Origin: Solirubrobacter deserti
Lineage (GTDB): Bacteria; Actinomycetota; Thermoleophilia; Solirubrobacterales; Solirubrobacteraceae
DNA: 64,000 nt
Assembly: GCF_027587175.1 (NCBI RefSeq)
Contig: NZ_JAPCID010000013.1
Span: 1-64,000, forward strand
Direction: 5' to 3'
Below, in pieces: positions 42,053 to 51,496 of this stretch. Every line of letters begins with the position of its first letter. The first letter of the stretch is position 1. The notes beneath the pieces are model-generated. The model was not told the DNA's origin, ran no database searches, and saw only the letters and a program-made list of their open reading frames with translations. A program made the translations under genes and the position numbers.

Positions 42053-42373
42053 ATGTTGTCCTCTCGCCGCGTGTTCATGTTCGCCGGCGCCGCCTTCATG
42101 GTCGCGCTGTCGGTCGCGAACGTCGTCGCGGGGAACGCGAGCGCCATGGAGATGGCGCTCTACGCCGCGCCGGTGCTGGCCATCGTCGGCCTGCTCCTGA
42201 GCGGCCGCTACGTCGCCGAGGAACGCATCCTCGCGGTCTATCGCTCGCAGCCCCGGGTCCGGCGCAGCAAGCCGGCACGCCGCTGGGCGAGCATCGCCGA
42301 ACTGCCCTTCAGCGCCGGTCTCGAGCGGGCGCCGTGGTCCCTGCGCGGACCACCGGCCCGCTGCGCCGCCTGA
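42053..42373 (+). CDS. small membrane protein, unknown
   Basis: 106 aa with two hydrophobic segments (VFMFAGAAFMVALSVANVVA, and MEMALYAAPVLAIVGLLLS) followed by a basic, Arg-rich tail (~65-106) that would lie in the cytoplasm. No family is recognised. A promoter-like sequence stands just upstream. It is between the NOS gene and two secreted-protein genes and has no coupling to either. Confidence 0.7.
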   Translation: MLSSRRVFMFAGAAFMVALSVANVVAGNASAMEMALYAAPVLAIVGLLLSGRYVAEERILAVYRSQPRVRRSKPARRWASIAELPFSAGLERAPWSLRGPPARCAA

Positions 42374-42460
42374 GGTAGTTCGCCGTTTCGCCTCCGCGCG
42401 GGTTCAGCCGCGCGTCGACGCGCCCCATCACGCATATCTCGACGGAGGACTCTCGTTCCG

Positions 42461-43591
42461 ATGTTCCGTTCCGGGTCCCTCGCGGCCGGCGCACTGACGC
42501 TGGCGGCGTTCGCGGCCCTTCCCGCCACGGCTTCCGCGGTCCCGCCCGCGCCGTGCAACAACGCACCCCAGATCACCGACCCCAAGGCGGACGGGCACCA
42601 CCCCAACACCGACGTGCTCGCCGCCTGGCTCACCGAGTCCGGTGGGCGCCTGCAGGCGGTGATCCAGGTCGACAACGCCGTCTGGGAGCCCGCCCACGAC
42701 GACTCGGCGGCGGCCGGCGCCGCGCTGCTCTACGAGCTCGGCGGCCAGACGCGCTACGTCCGCGTGGTCATGCCCAAGGGCGCCGCCCCGGTCTTCGAGG
42801 CCGGCACCTGGACGCGCGCCGGCGGGTTCGCCAAGACGGCCGACACGACCGGCGCCGTCACGGCCGGGCCGGGCGGGAGCGCGACGATCGACCTCCCGGC
42901 GGTGCCCGCGGGCACGACGCTGGCGCGGCCGTTCGTGATCACCGACGACGGCTTCGACGGCCCCGGCGACCCGCACGAGGTGGACGTCGCGCCCGGCGGC
43001 AAGACGCTGGACGAGATCCAGTTCGGCGCCGACTTCGTCGCGGGCGCGTGCGCCCCGCCCGCGGGCGAGTCCCCGGTGGTGCGCACCACCGCGATCGCCG
43101 TCAGCGCACCGCGCACCCTCACGGGCAGCAAGCGGGCGACGATCAGCGGCAAGGTCACGCCCGCGCGCGGCGGCGTCCCCGTCGACATCACGGTGACGGG
43201 CGACAAGCCGGTCACGCGGCGGGTCACGACCGCTGCCGACGGCTCGTTCACGCTGGCCGTCACGGTCACGCAGACGAGCAAGGTCCGCGCGGTGGCCGAG
43301 GGCCTGGGCTCTGAGACCTTGACCGTCCAGATGCGCTCGCGCGTGCGGATCAAGGTCCGCCGCCTGAAGTCCGGCACTGTCGTGGTGTCCGGCACCACTT
43401 CCCCGAAGCTCTCCGGCCGGATCCTGCTGCTGCGCACCAACGCGGTGAAGGCGACCGCGCGCACGACCGCGCGCGACGGCCGGTTCGAGCTTCGCCTCAA
43501 GCGTCCTCAGCGCGGCCGCTACCAGGCCGTGTTCATCCCGAGCGGCGATCGCGCCGAGCGGTCCACATCCAACACAGGAGTCATCCGATGA
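42461..43591 (+). CDS. secreted protein with carboxypeptidase-regulatory-like beta domain, unknown
   Basis: 376 aa. The signal peptide is MFRSGSLAAGALTLAAFAAL with cleavage after ASA. Residues ~30-200 form one domain with two Cys (PCNNAPQITDPKADGHHPN and ACAPPAG); it resembles periplasmic sensor-like carbohydrate/DOMON-type folds, but I could not confirm this. Residues ~205-376 are two beta-sandwich units (ISGKVTPARGGVPVDITVTG, VVSGTTSPKLSGRILLLR) like Ig/CarboxypepD-regulatory repeats. The stop overlaps the next start (ATGA), so the two secreted proteins are made together. Confidence 0.8.
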   Translation: MFRSGSLAAGALTLAAFAALPATASAVPPAPCNNAPQITDPKADGHHPNTDVLAAWLTESGGRLQAVIQVDNAVWEPAHDDSAAAGAALLYELGGQTRYVRVVMPKGAAPVFEAGTWTRAGGFAKTADTTGAVTAGPGGSATIDLPAVPAGTTLARPFVITDDGFDGPGDPHEVDVAPGGKTLDEIQFGADFVAGACAPPAGESPVVRTTAIAVSAPRTLTGSKRATISGKVTPARGGVPVDITVTGDKPVTRRVTTAADGSFTLAVTVTQTSKVRAVAEGLGSETLTVQMRSRVRIKVRRLKSGTVVVSGTTSPKLSGRILLLRTNAVKATARTTARDGRFELRLKRPQRGRYQAVFIPSGDRAERSTSNTGVIR

Positions 43592-44610
43592 AGCAGGTCC
43601 TCGGCCTCGCCGCCCTCACCGCCGCCGCCACACTCGCGGTCCCCGCCGCCGCCGCCGCGCACCCGTCGGTCTACACGTCCGACTCCTACGGCATCGCCCC
43701 GAACACGACCGACCAGCTCGCGCTGCAGACCCGCTACGTCGTGACCAACCACGGCTACACCATGGTCCTGCGCGAGACCAACGACCCGACCGCCGCCAAC
43801 GCCGACCTCCAGAAGCAGGGCGTCGTCGGCTACAACCTCGCGCCGGGCGGCTGGCGCTCGGGCAAGTCGTTCGCCGCCGTCATGACGCAGGCGGCGACCG
43901 CCGCGCAGGCGCACGCCACCTGCCTCACGCCGGCGCTGCAGAGCGAGCAGGCGATCAAGGCGTGGCAGGACGCCGACGCGTTCTACAACTACGTGCCGTT
44001 CCAGGCGACGTCGGCCGGGCTGGAGGACGACCCGGCGCGCTGGCTGCCGGTGCTCACGAGCCAGAATTTCAATGTCGCCAACCTCGGCACCCCGGCCGCC
44101 GCCGAGGCCGAGTGCGAGAAGGTCCCCGGCGCCACCTACGTGCCCGCGGACACGGTTCAGACGACGGCCGACGCCCTCGCCTCCGGAACGGTGGCGCTGA
44201 AGACCACGCCGCTGAGCACCGAGATCAACTCGCTGAAGGCCGCGAAGGCCGCCGTCGACGCGCAGCTCGCCGCCGCGCTGGCGCCCAAGCCGGTCACGCC
44301 GCGCCCGCTGACGCTCAAGCTCAGCGCGAAGAAGTTCCAGCAGGCGGTCGCGATGGTCACCGGCGACCCGAACACCGCCGTCACCGTCCGCGCGCTGCTG
44401 TCCTCGGCCGACGCGAAGAAGCTGAAGATCTCGCGCACGATCTCGTCCAAGAAGGCGACGATCGACGGCCAGGGCGCCGCGCTGGTGGACCTCGGCCTCA
44501 CCGCGAAGGCGGCCAAGGCCGTCGACAAGCACCTGCCCGCGCTGAAGGTCACGGTCGAGGCCACGGCGGGCGCGGCCAAGCAGACCGCCACGGGCTCGCT
44601 CACCCGCTAG
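43588..44610 (+). CDS. secreted protein of unknown function, operon partner
   Basis: 340 aa. The signal peptide is MKQVLGLAALTAAATLAVPA with cleavage in AAAAHP. The mature N-terminal ~170 residues contain Tyr/Asn-rich stretches (YTSDSYGIAPNTTDQLALQ, RYVVTNHGYTMVLRE) and two Cys (ATCLTPAL, EAECEKVPG) that could pair. The last ~110 residues repeat KLSAKKFQQAVAMV and LKISRTISSKKATIDGQG as a beta domain seen at the ends of other Solirubrobacter-like exported proteins. No enzyme motif is seen. A strong terminator follows. Confidence 0.8.
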   Translation: MKQVLGLAALTAAATLAVPAAAAAHPSVYTSDSYGIAPNTTDQLALQTRYVVTNHGYTMVLRETNDPTAANADLQKQGVVGYNLAPGGWRSGKSFAAVMTQAATAAQAHATCLTPALQSEQAIKAWQDADAFYNYVPFQATSAGLEDDPARWLPVLTSQNFNVANLGTPAAAEAECEKVPGATYVPADTVQTTADALASGTVALKTTPLSTEINSLKAAKAAVDAQLAAALAPKPVTPRPLTLKLSAKKFQQAVAMVTGDPNTAVTVRALLSSADAKKLKISRTISSKKATIDGQGAALVDLGLTAKAAKAVDKHLPALKVTVEATAGAAKQTATGSLTR

Positions 44611-44622
44611 CCGCACCGCGCA

Positions 44623-44650
44623 CGCGCCGCGCTCGACCGAGCGCGGCGCG
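44623..44650 (+). terminator. 12-bp hairpin terminator
   Basis: CGCGCCGCGCTC / GAGCGCGGCGCG with a GACC loop, followed by TTAG. It begins 12 bp after the secreted-protein stop and 15 bp before the next gene on the same strand, separating the two. Confidence 0.8.
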
Positions 44651-44664
44651 TTAGGCTCGCGCTC

Positions 44665-45381
44665 GTGGAGATCACGCCCGGAGTGCATCGGATCGGCCCG
44701 CTTCGCCGGGGCTGGAAGCTCGGCGGCTACGCGCAGTGCTACCTGATCGACGACGGCAGCGGCGAACTCGTGCTGGTCGACACCGGCTACGAGCACGACG
44801 CGCACCGGATCGTCGAGTACCTGTGGAGCATCGGGCGCACGCCGGCCGACATCCGGCACATCGCGCTCACGCACGCGCACCGCTCGCACCTCGGCGGGGT
44901 CGCGGCGCTCAAGCACCTGAACCCGGACCTGACGATCCACATCCACCAGTGGGAGGCCGACATCTGCGGCGGCCACCGGATGCCCCAGCCGATGCCGTTC
45001 CGCCCGCTGCGGCCGCTGACGATCTACCCGATGCGGATCGGGTCCTGGATCAACTACGACGCGCACGTCGGGTGCGACCCCGACGCGCTGCTCGCCGACG
45101 TCGAGGGCCAGCGGATCGGGCCGCTCGAGGTGGTCCTCACGCAGGGCCACACGCCCGGGAGCGTCTCCTTCTACTGGCGCGAGCGCGGCGTGATCGCGGT
45201 CGGCGACGCGGTCGCGACCTGGCCCAAGCTCGACGCGGGCTGGCCCGGCTTCAACCTCGACGAGCCGCGCTACCGGCGCTCACTGCGCAAGCTGGCCGAG
45301 CTTCAGCCGCAGGTGATCCTGACCGGGCACGGCCCGCCCGTGACGCAGGACGCGGCGCGCAAGCTGGCCGCGCTCGTCTAA
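44665..45381 (+). CDS. metallo-beta-lactamase-fold hydrolase with altered metal motif
   Basis: 238 aa from a GTG at 44665. The MBL fold is clear: LVDTGYEHDAHR, the metal motif LTHAHRSHLGGV, TQGHTPGSVSFYW, VIAVGDAVATWP and ILTGHGPPV. The expected HxHxDH is H-A-H-R-S-H: the metal-2 Asp is Ser (near residue 74) and the three His are kept. The enzyme may thus hold one metal ion or have changed chemistry. The 3' end overlaps the convergent dioxygenase gene by four bases. The substrate is unknown. Confidence 0.88.
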   Translation: MEITPGVHRIGPLRRGWKLGGYAQCYLIDDGSGELVLVDTGYEHDAHRIVEYLWSIGRTPADIRHIALTHAHRSHLGGVAALKHLNPDLTIHIHQWEADICGGHRMPQPMPFRPLRPLTIYPMRIGSWINYDAHVGCDPDALLADVEGQRIGPLEVVLTQGHTPGSVSFYWRERGVIAVGDAVATWPKLDAGWPGFNLDEPRYRRSLRKLAELQPQVILTGHGPPVTQDAARKLAALV

Positions 45382-47060
45382 CCCGCCGGCCAGCGCAGGA
45401 ACGGGTTCGCGGGCGGGACCACGCCCGGGTAGTGGCGGCGGATGACGTCGCCCATCGTGGTCCGCTCGATCCAGCGCAGGCCCTCCGGCGTGTAGACCTC
45501 AGGCGTGTAGTCGTCGGTGAAGAAGCGGTCGCTCTTGAGCCGGCGAGCGGCCATCAGCAGGAAGATCCGGAACGCGGTCTCGCTGAAGGCGAAGCCCTGC
45601 GGCTTGGGTTCGGCGTAGAGCCCGACGACGGCGTCGACGGCGTCGATGTCGCCGCCGTAGACGTCGCGGATCGCGGCCGCGGTGTGCGGGTTGCCGCCGG
45701 TGAGCGCGTCGAAGTCGGTGGGCACGGGCAGGCGCAGCAGCCGCCGGAAGGCCGTGTAGCGCGGGACTCCGGTCTCGCGCGCGCGGACGATGTCGGTGGC
45801 GGCGAGGTCGATCGGGTCCGGGCGGCCGATGCGCTTGAGCTTGCGCATGGTGTCTGGGTAGTTGAACAGCTCGATCTGGCCGGGCGGCTGCGTGCCGAGC
45901 GCGTCGAGGACGGCGCCGTTCCCGCCGAGCTCCTCGAGGCGCTGCCGCGGCTGGTCGACGGCGTCGGGCTGCACGGCGAGCGCGTCCAGGCGCAGCGCGC
46001 GGTCGCCGAAGCGGTAGTCGTCGGGCATCAGCGGGTGCAGCCGGTAGACCGTCACGAACTCCTCCGTGAGCGAGTACGGGACGCCGTGATGGTCCGCGCG
46101 CGAACCGGGGATGCCGTACAGGAGGTCGCTCCCGCCGTGGCGGCGGGGCACGTTCTGGCCCAGCAGCCCCCACCAGGTGGCCTTGATCGCGCGCACGGTC
46201 GTCGGGTGGCCGATGATCGCCGGCGTCCATTCGACGGTATGGATCTTCGCCATCAGCGCCGCGTTGATCAGCCGCGCCTTGGCGTACAGCCAGCGGTCGT
46301 CGCGGCACGGGTACGCGCGGCGCAGCTGGTCCACGATCGCGTTGTGCTCGTGCGCGAACAGCAGCAGCAGCGAGGCGAGGCCGACCCACAGGCTCGCCTC
46401 GGGCGAGTTGAAGGTCTCCGCGCGGGCCTCGAGCGCCTGCAGCAGCTCGTCGTCGACGGCGATGCGGCCGTCCTCGCGGCGGATCGCGGCGATGTAGTCC
46501 GGGTGCGTGCCGTACAGCTGGGACCCGTCCCACCAGTGCGGCTCGCGGCAGACGAAGCTCTCCGGGTCGGTGCCGGCCGGGATGACCTTCGGCAGCTGCA
46601 TGTCGTCGGCCAGCCGCCACTCGCCGGCGGGCGGCTCCTTGGCGTGGCTCATCCAGTCGTGGACCTCGAATTGCAGCCACGCGGCGGTGAGGACGCTCAG
46701 GTGCTTGGCCGGCAGGAAGTGCCGGCGCTGCATCAGCTCGTCGCTGACCACGAGCGGGTGCGGGTCGTCGGTCGGGGCGGGTCCCGGCAGCGAAGGGCCG
46801 TTGCGGCCGAAGGACGCGCCCACGCGGCCCATCCCGGGGGAGGACAGGTCGTTCCAGGTGCCGTCCACCTGGCGCTCCTCCCGGGCGCCGGGCGGCATCG
46901 GACCGCTCACGCCCGGGACGCCCGGGCTGTAGAGGTTGCGTTCGCGCAGGCGCTCGCGCAGGCCGACCAGCGTCGCGAGACCCGCGTAGTACGGCAGTCG
47001 TTGCCAGCCGAACTTCGCGTCCAGCCATTCCGCGGGCTTCATCAGGGCCTTGGCGAGCAT
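45378..47060 (-). CDS. fatty-acid alpha-dioxygenase-like haem peroxidase/cyclooxygenase family
   Basis: 560 aa of the animal-type haem peroxidase/cyclooxygenase superfamily. The distal region is LQFEVHDWMSHA (His near residue 134), as in plant alpha-DOX. The stretch AKIHTVEWTP, then TWWGLLGQN, matches alpha-DOX closely. EEFVTVYRLHPLMPD carries the catalytic Tyr (near 339) three before the proximal haem His (near 342), the Y-x-x-H spacing of alpha-DOX and COX. I chose the ATG at 47060, which has GGAAGG nine bases upstream, over 47069. It should insert O2 at C2 of fatty acids. It is divergent from a Ser/Thr kinase gene. Confidence 0.9.
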   Translation of the reverse strand: MLAKALMKPAEWLDAKFGWQRLPYYAGLATLVGLRERLRERNLYSPGVPGVSGPMPPGAREERQVDGTWNDLSSPGMGRVGASFGRNGPSLPGPAPTDDPHPLVVSDELMQRRHFLPAKHLSVLTAAWLQFEVHDWMSHAKEPPAGEWRLADDMQLPKVIPAGTDPESFVCREPHWWDGSQLYGTHPDYIAAIRREDGRIAVDDELLQALEARAETFNSPEASLWVGLASLLLLFAHEHNAIVDQLRRAYPCRDDRWLYAKARLINAALMAKIHTVEWTPAIIGHPTTVRAIKATWWGLLGQNVPRRHGGSDLLYGIPGSRADHHGVPYSLTEEFVTVYRLHPLMPDDYRFGDRALRLDALAVQPDAVDQPRQRLEELGGNGAVLDALGTQPPGQIELFNYPDTMRKLKRIGRPDPIDLAATDIVRARETGVPRYTAFRRLLRLPVPTDFDALTGGNPHTAAAIRDVYGGDIDAVDAVVGLYAEPKPQGFAFSETAFRIFLLMAARRLKSDRFFTDDYTPEVYTPEGLRWIERTTMGDVIRRHYPGVVPPANPFLRWPAG

Positions 47061-47080
47061 GGGTGGCATCCTTCCATGCG

Positions 47081-50000
47081 ATGCCTGAGCTCGCCGTCGG
47101 CGCGGCCTTCGCCGATCACATCATCCGCGGCGTCGCGGGCCGCGGCGGCATGGGTGTCGTGTACCGGGCCGTGCATCTCGCGCTCAAGCGGGAGGTCGCG
47201 CTGAAGGTGATCGGGTCCGAGCTGTCGGCCCAGCCGGAGTTCCGCGTGCGCTTCCAGCGCGAGTGCGAGACGGCGGCGTCGATCCAGCACCCGCGCGTGG
47301 TCACGATCTACCACGCCGGCGAGGAGGACGGGCTGCTGTACGTGACGATGCGCTACGTCGACGGCACCGACCTCTCGCGCATGCTGATAGCCAAGGGCCG
47401 GCTCGACGTCGAGGACGGCGTGCGGATCGTCAAGCAGGTCGCCGACGGCCTGCAGGCCGCGCACGAGCAGGGGCTCGTGCATCGCGACGTCAAGCCCGCG
47501 AACATCCTGCTCGACGCCGACGGGTTCGCGCTGCTCGGCGACTTCGGCCTGACCAAGCACGTCGCGGGCGAGGAGCCGCTCACGCGCGAGGGCGTGTTCG
47601 TGGGGACGATCGACTACGCGGCGCCCGAGCAGTTCGAGGGCGGGCCGGTGGACGCGCGCACGGACGTGTACGCGCTCGGCTGCGTGCTCTACCAGGTGCT
47701 CAGCGGCCGCGTGCCCTACCCGGCCGAGAGCGACGCGGCGAAGATGTACGCGCACCTGCAGGCGCCGGCGCCGCGCCTGGACGTGCTCACCGAGGACGTG
47801 CCGCCGGTGATCGCCGACATCGTCGCGCGCGCGATGGTCAAGGACCCGGCGGACCGCTTCCAGGACGCGGGGGAGCTGGCCGCGGCGCTGCGCCAGGCGT
47901 CGGCGCGCCCGACCATCCCCGGCGACGTGACCGTGGTCAGCGACGCTCAGGGCGGTGACCGCGTGACGGAGATCCCGCTGCCGCCCGCGCTTTCGAGCGA
48001 GGTCGGCGGCGGCACGTTCGTGGGGCGGGAGGAGCCGCTGGAACGCCTGCGCGTGCGCTACCGCGCCGCCGAGCAGGGCACGCGGCAGTTCGTGCTCATC
48101 TCGGGCGAGCCGGGCATCGGCAAGACCCGGCTGGCGTCCGAGCTCGCGCGGCAGGTGCACGCGGGCGGCGCCACCGTGCTCTTCGGCCGCTCGGACGCCG
48201 AGTCGCTCGTGCCCTACCAGCCGTTCATCACCGCGATCCAGCACCGCGTCGCGCACCGCCAGACGCTCAGCTTCCCGCCCGAGCTGCTGCCCGACCTCGC
48301 CGAGCTCGGGCGCTTCATCCCGGCGCTGCGGCGGATGGCGCCAGAGCCCCCGCCGATCGAGGACGAGCCCGAGGTCGACCGCTTCCGGCTGTTCGCCGCC
48401 GTGACGCGGCTGCTGGCGTTCGTCGCGCGCGAGCACCCGGTGGTGCTGATCCTCGACGACGTCCAGTGGGCGGACGCGTCGACGGTCCTGCTGCTCGCGC
48501 ACATGCTCGGCGACCCGGACCCGGTGAAGCTGCTCGTGGTCGCGACGATGCGCGACTCCGAGGAGCTCGGCGGCGAACTGCTCGACCTGCTCGCGCGCCT
48601 GCGCCGCCAGCCGTCGATGGAGCAGATCGCGCTCACCGGCCTGGACCCGGCCGAGACGGAGGCGCTCGTGCTCGCGCGGGAGGGCGTCGGCGTCCGCGAC
48701 TCGGTCATCCGGCGTCTGCACGCGGACACCGACGGCAACCCGTTCTTCATCGAGGAGCTGCTGCGCGGGGGCGAGGAGGCGGTGCCCGAGGGCGTGAAGG
48801 CGATGATCTCGCGCCGGCTCGCGCGGCTGGACGAGCTGACGGTGCAGGTCGTCACCGCCGCGTCGGTCGTGGGCCGCGAGTTCCGGCTCGAGGTGCTCGA
48901 GGTGCTGATCCCGCAGCCGGTCGAACGGCTGATCTCGGCGCTGGAGGCCGCGATCGGCGCGGGGCTGATCCGCGAGGTCGAGGACGATGTGGACCGCTTC
49001 GTGTTCGCGCACGCGCTCGTCCGTGAGGCGCTCTACGAGCGCCAGAGCGCGTCCCGGCGCGTGCGCGCCCACTACGCGATCGCGCAGGCGCTGGAAGGGC
49101 TCGCGCCGCGCTTCACCGTGCCGTCGGCTGAGCTCGCGCACCACTACTCCGAGTCCCGCCACCTCGACCGCGCCGGAAAGGCGATCGACTACGCCGTCGC
49201 CGCCGCCCACCAGGCCGCCGCGATGCTCTCGTGGGAGCAGGCCGCCGGCCACTACCGCCGCGCGCTGGACGGCGACCTGCCGGCCGAGCGCCGCTGCGAG
49301 CTGCTGCTCGCGCTCGGCGACGCCGAGGCCCGCTCCGGCCATCCCGCCGCCCGGGATACGTTCGCGCGCGCGGCGATGCTCGCCCGGCGCTCGGTCGGTC
49401 CGGACGCGCTGGCGCGTGCCGCGCTCGGGTTCGCGGGCCGCTACGCCGAGGCGGGGATCGTCGACCGCGACGGGATCGCGCTGCTCGAAGAGGCGCTCGA
49501 GGCGCTCGGGGACGAGGATTCGGCGCTCGGCGCGCGCGTGCGGGCGCGGCTCGCGGACTCGCTGCACTTCGCCGGCGCGCCCGAGCGCACGTTCGCGCTC
49601 AGCCGCGACGCGCTCGAGATGGCGCGCCGCACCGGCGATCCCGAGGCGCAGGTGGCCGCGCTGCAGAGCCGTCACGCCGCGCTGTTGCACGTCTCGCACC
49701 TGGACGAGCGGCTCGTGCTCGACGAGGAGATCCTCGCGCTGGCCGAGCGGATCGGCGTGCGCGAGCTCGAGGCGCTCGGGCGCCACTGGCGCATCTACGA
49801 CCTGCTCGAGGCGGGCTCCACGACGGCCGCCCGTGACGAGCACGAGGCGCTCGCGCGGCTCGCCGAGCAGCTGCGCCAGCCGCTGTACCGGCACTTCGCG
49901 CGCGGGTGGGACGTCGTCTGGGCGCAGATGAGCGGGCGGGTCGCCGAGGCCGAGCGGTTCGCGCGCGAGGCGCACGAGCTCGGCCAGCGCGCGCAGGCCC

Positions 50001-50659
50001 GCGACGCGGACACGATCTACGCGGCGCAGCTGCTGACGTTGCGCCGGCGCGAGGGCCGGCTGGCCGAGTACGTGTCCACGGTGGAGACGTTCGTCGAGCG
50101 CCACCCGGCGCTCGTCGCCTGGCGCGCCGTGCTGCCGCTCGCGCACCTGCTCAACGGGGAGCGCGAGGAGGGCATCGCCGCGTTCGAGGAGCTGTGCGAG
50201 GACGACTTCGCGGCCGTCCCGCGCGACATGTTCTGGTTCACCGCCATGTGCGTGCTGGGGGAGGCGTGCTCGCACATCGGCGACGCCGACCGGGCGAAGG
50301 AGCTCTACGGGCTGCTCCTCCCGCATCGCGACCGGATGGTGCAGGTCACGCAGGCGGCGTGCTTCGGGTCGGCCGAGCGCTTCCTGGGCCTGCTGGCCGC
50401 GACCTTCGGGGACATCGACCTCGCCTCCGAGCACTTCGAGGCGGCGCTCGTGCTCAACGCCGACCGCGGCGTGCTGCCGCTGATCCCGTTCATCCGCGCC
50501 GAGTACGCGCAGCGCCTGCTCGGGCGCGGCACGCCCGCCGACGGCGAGCGTGCGCGGGAGCTGCTGGTCACCGCCTACCACGAAGCCGAGGCGGCGCAGA
50601 TCACAATGCTGGTTGCCCGGTTGCGACCGCTGCTCGACGCCACCGGCGCCGTGGCATAA
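47081..50659 (+). CDS. soluble Ser/Thr protein kinase fused to AAA ATPase and helical repeats (PknK-like)
   Basis: 1192 aa. The kinase domain (~12-270) has the glycine loop GRGGMGVVYRA, catalytic Lys (VALKVIG, near 42), HRDVKPANILLD, DFGLTK and YAAPEQFEG. The AAA/MalT-like ATPase (~305-620) has GREEPLERL, Walker A GEPGIGKTRLA (~341) and Walker B VLILDDVQWAD (~456). The rest is Ala/Leu-rich helical repeat (TPR-like). No membrane segment is seen, so it is a cytosolic kinase; no LuxR HTH is attached. The ATG at 47081 is preferred over a GTG at 47063. A second kinase follows directly in frame. Confidence 0.9.
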   Translation: MPELAVGAAFADHIIRGVAGRGGMGVVYRAVHLALKREVALKVIGSELSAQPEFRVRFQRECETAASIQHPRVVTIYHAGEEDGLLYVTMRYVDGTDLSRMLIAKGRLDVEDGVRIVKQVADGLQAAHEQGLVHRDVKPANILLDADGFALLGDFGLTKHVAGEEPLTREGVFVGTIDYAAPEQFEGGPVDARTDVYALGCVLYQVLSGRVPYPAESDAAKMYAHLQAPAPRLDVLTEDVPPVIADIVARAMVKDPADRFQDAGELAAALRQASARPTIPGDVTVVSDAQGGDRVTEIPLPPALSSEVGGGTFVGREEPLERLRVRYRAAEQGTRQFVLISGEPGIGKTRLASELARQVHAGGATVLFGRSDAESLVPYQPFITAIQHRVAHRQTLSFPPELLPDLAELGRFIPALRRMAPEPPPIEDEPEVDRFRLFAAVTRLLAFVAREHPVVLILDDVQWADASTVLLLAHMLGDPDPVKLLVVATMRDSEELGGELLDLLARLRRQPSMEQIALTGLDPAETEALVLAREGVGVRDSVIRRLHADTDGNPFFIEELLRGGEEAVPEGVKAMISRRLARLDELTVQVVTAASVVGREFRLEVLEVLIPQPVERLISALEAAIGAGLIREVEDDVDRFVFAHALVREALYERQSASRRVRAHYAIAQALEGLAPRFTVPSAELAHHYSESRHLDRAGKAIDYAVAAAHQAAAMLSWEQAAGHYRRALDGDLPAERRCELLLALGDAEARSGHPAARDTFARAAMLARRSVGPDALARAALGFAGRYAEAGIVDRDGIALLEEALEALGDEDSALGARVRARLADSLHFAGAPERTFALSRDALEMARRTGDPEAQVAALQSRHAALLHVSHLDERLVLDEEILALAERIGVRELEALGRHWRIYDLLEAGSTTAARDEHEALARLAEQLRQPLYRHFARGWDVVWAQMSGRVAEAERFAREAHELGQRAQARDADTIYAAQLLTLRRREGRLAEYVSTVETFVERHPALVAWRAVLPLAHLLNGEREEGIAAFEELCEDDFAAVPRDMFWFTAMCVLGEACSHIGDADRAKELYGLLLPHRDRMVQVTQAACFGSAERFLGLLAATFGDIDLASEHFEAALVLNADRGVLPLIPFIRAEYAQRLLGRGTPADGERARELLVTAYHEAEAAQITMLVARLRPLLDATGAVA

Positions 50660-50677
50660 CCTCACCGCATCGAGGAT

Positions 50678-51496
50678 TTGCTTGAACTGCCCGCCGGCAC
50701 CACGGTCGGCCCGTACGAGATCCATTCGCTGATCGCGCACGGCGGGATGGGCTACGTGTACCGCGCGCGCGGCACGTTCGGCGACGAGGTCGCGCTCAAG
50801 CTGCTCAAGAGCGACCTGGCGCGCGACGAGACCGTCCGCCGGCGCTTCGAGCGCGAGGCGCGCGCGGCGCAGAAGATCGTCCATCCGCACGTGGTCCCGG
50901 TGCTCGACGTCGGCGAGCACGAGGGTACGCCCTACCTCGCGCAGGCGTTCGTGCGCGGCGGGACCGTGCAGGACAAGATCGACCGTGAGGGCCAGCTGTC
51001 GGTCGCGGGCGCGATCGCCCTGGCCACGGAGGTCGGCGGCGCGCTGGACGCCATCCACCAGATGGGCTTCGTGCACCGCGACGTCAAGCCCGCGAACATC
51101 CTGCTCGACGAGCAGGGCGCGTGCTACATCACCGACTTCGGGCTCGCCAAGGACTCCCAGGGCAGCGTGCTCACCCGTCCCGGCCAGGCCGTCGGGTCGC
51201 TCGACTACATGGCGCCCGAGCAGATCCGGGCGGAGGAGGTCGGCCCCGCGACGGACGTCTACGGGCTCGGCTGCGTGCTGCTGTGCGCGCTCACCGGCCA
51301 GCCGCCGTTCGCCGAGAAGACCGGCATGGGCGTCCTGTGGGCGCACCTGCAGGAGGACCCGCCCGACCCGCGGCTGGTGCGCCCGGAGCTGCCCGACGCG
51401 CTCGTCATCGCCATCCTCGCCGGGCTGGCGAAGGAGCCCGAGGACCGTCCGCAGTCCACGGCCGCGTACGCCGCCGGCATCGCCGCCGCCGTATGA
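50678..51496 (+). CDS. soluble Ser/Thr protein kinase
   Basis: 272 aa, just a kinase domain without the usual membrane helix or PASTA repeats. The glycine loop is AHGGMGYVYRA, Lys near 41 (VALKLLKS), HRDVKPANILLDEQG (Asp near 136), DFGLAKD and DYMAPEQI. The start is a TTG at 50678; the in-frame TAA of the upstream kinase lies 18 bp before it and there is no ATG or GTG in between. It is coupled to the phosphoesterase gene by an ATGA overlap, which hints at joint control. Confidence 0.88.
   Translation: MLELPAGTTVGPYEIHSLIAHGGMGYVYRARGTFGDEVALKLLKSDLARDETVRRRFEREARAAQKIVHPHVVPVLDVGEHEGTPYLAQAFVRGGTVQDKIDREGQLSVAGAIALATEVGGALDAIHQMGFVHRDVKPANILLDEQGACYITDFGLAKDSQGSVLTRPGQAVGSLDYMAPEQIRAEEVGPATDVYGLGCVLLCALTGQPPFAEKTGMGVLWAHLQEDPPDPRLVRPELPDALVIAILAGLAKEPEDRPQSTAAYAAGIAAAV

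Noticed and set aside
42554-43590. Long overlapping frames opposite or beside real genes (also at 9915-12953, 12691-15375 and 47042-51523)
   Set aside because: They are Arg/Ala/Gly-rich, low-complexity translations typical of shadow frames in high-GC DNA, and lie over genes with clear domains.
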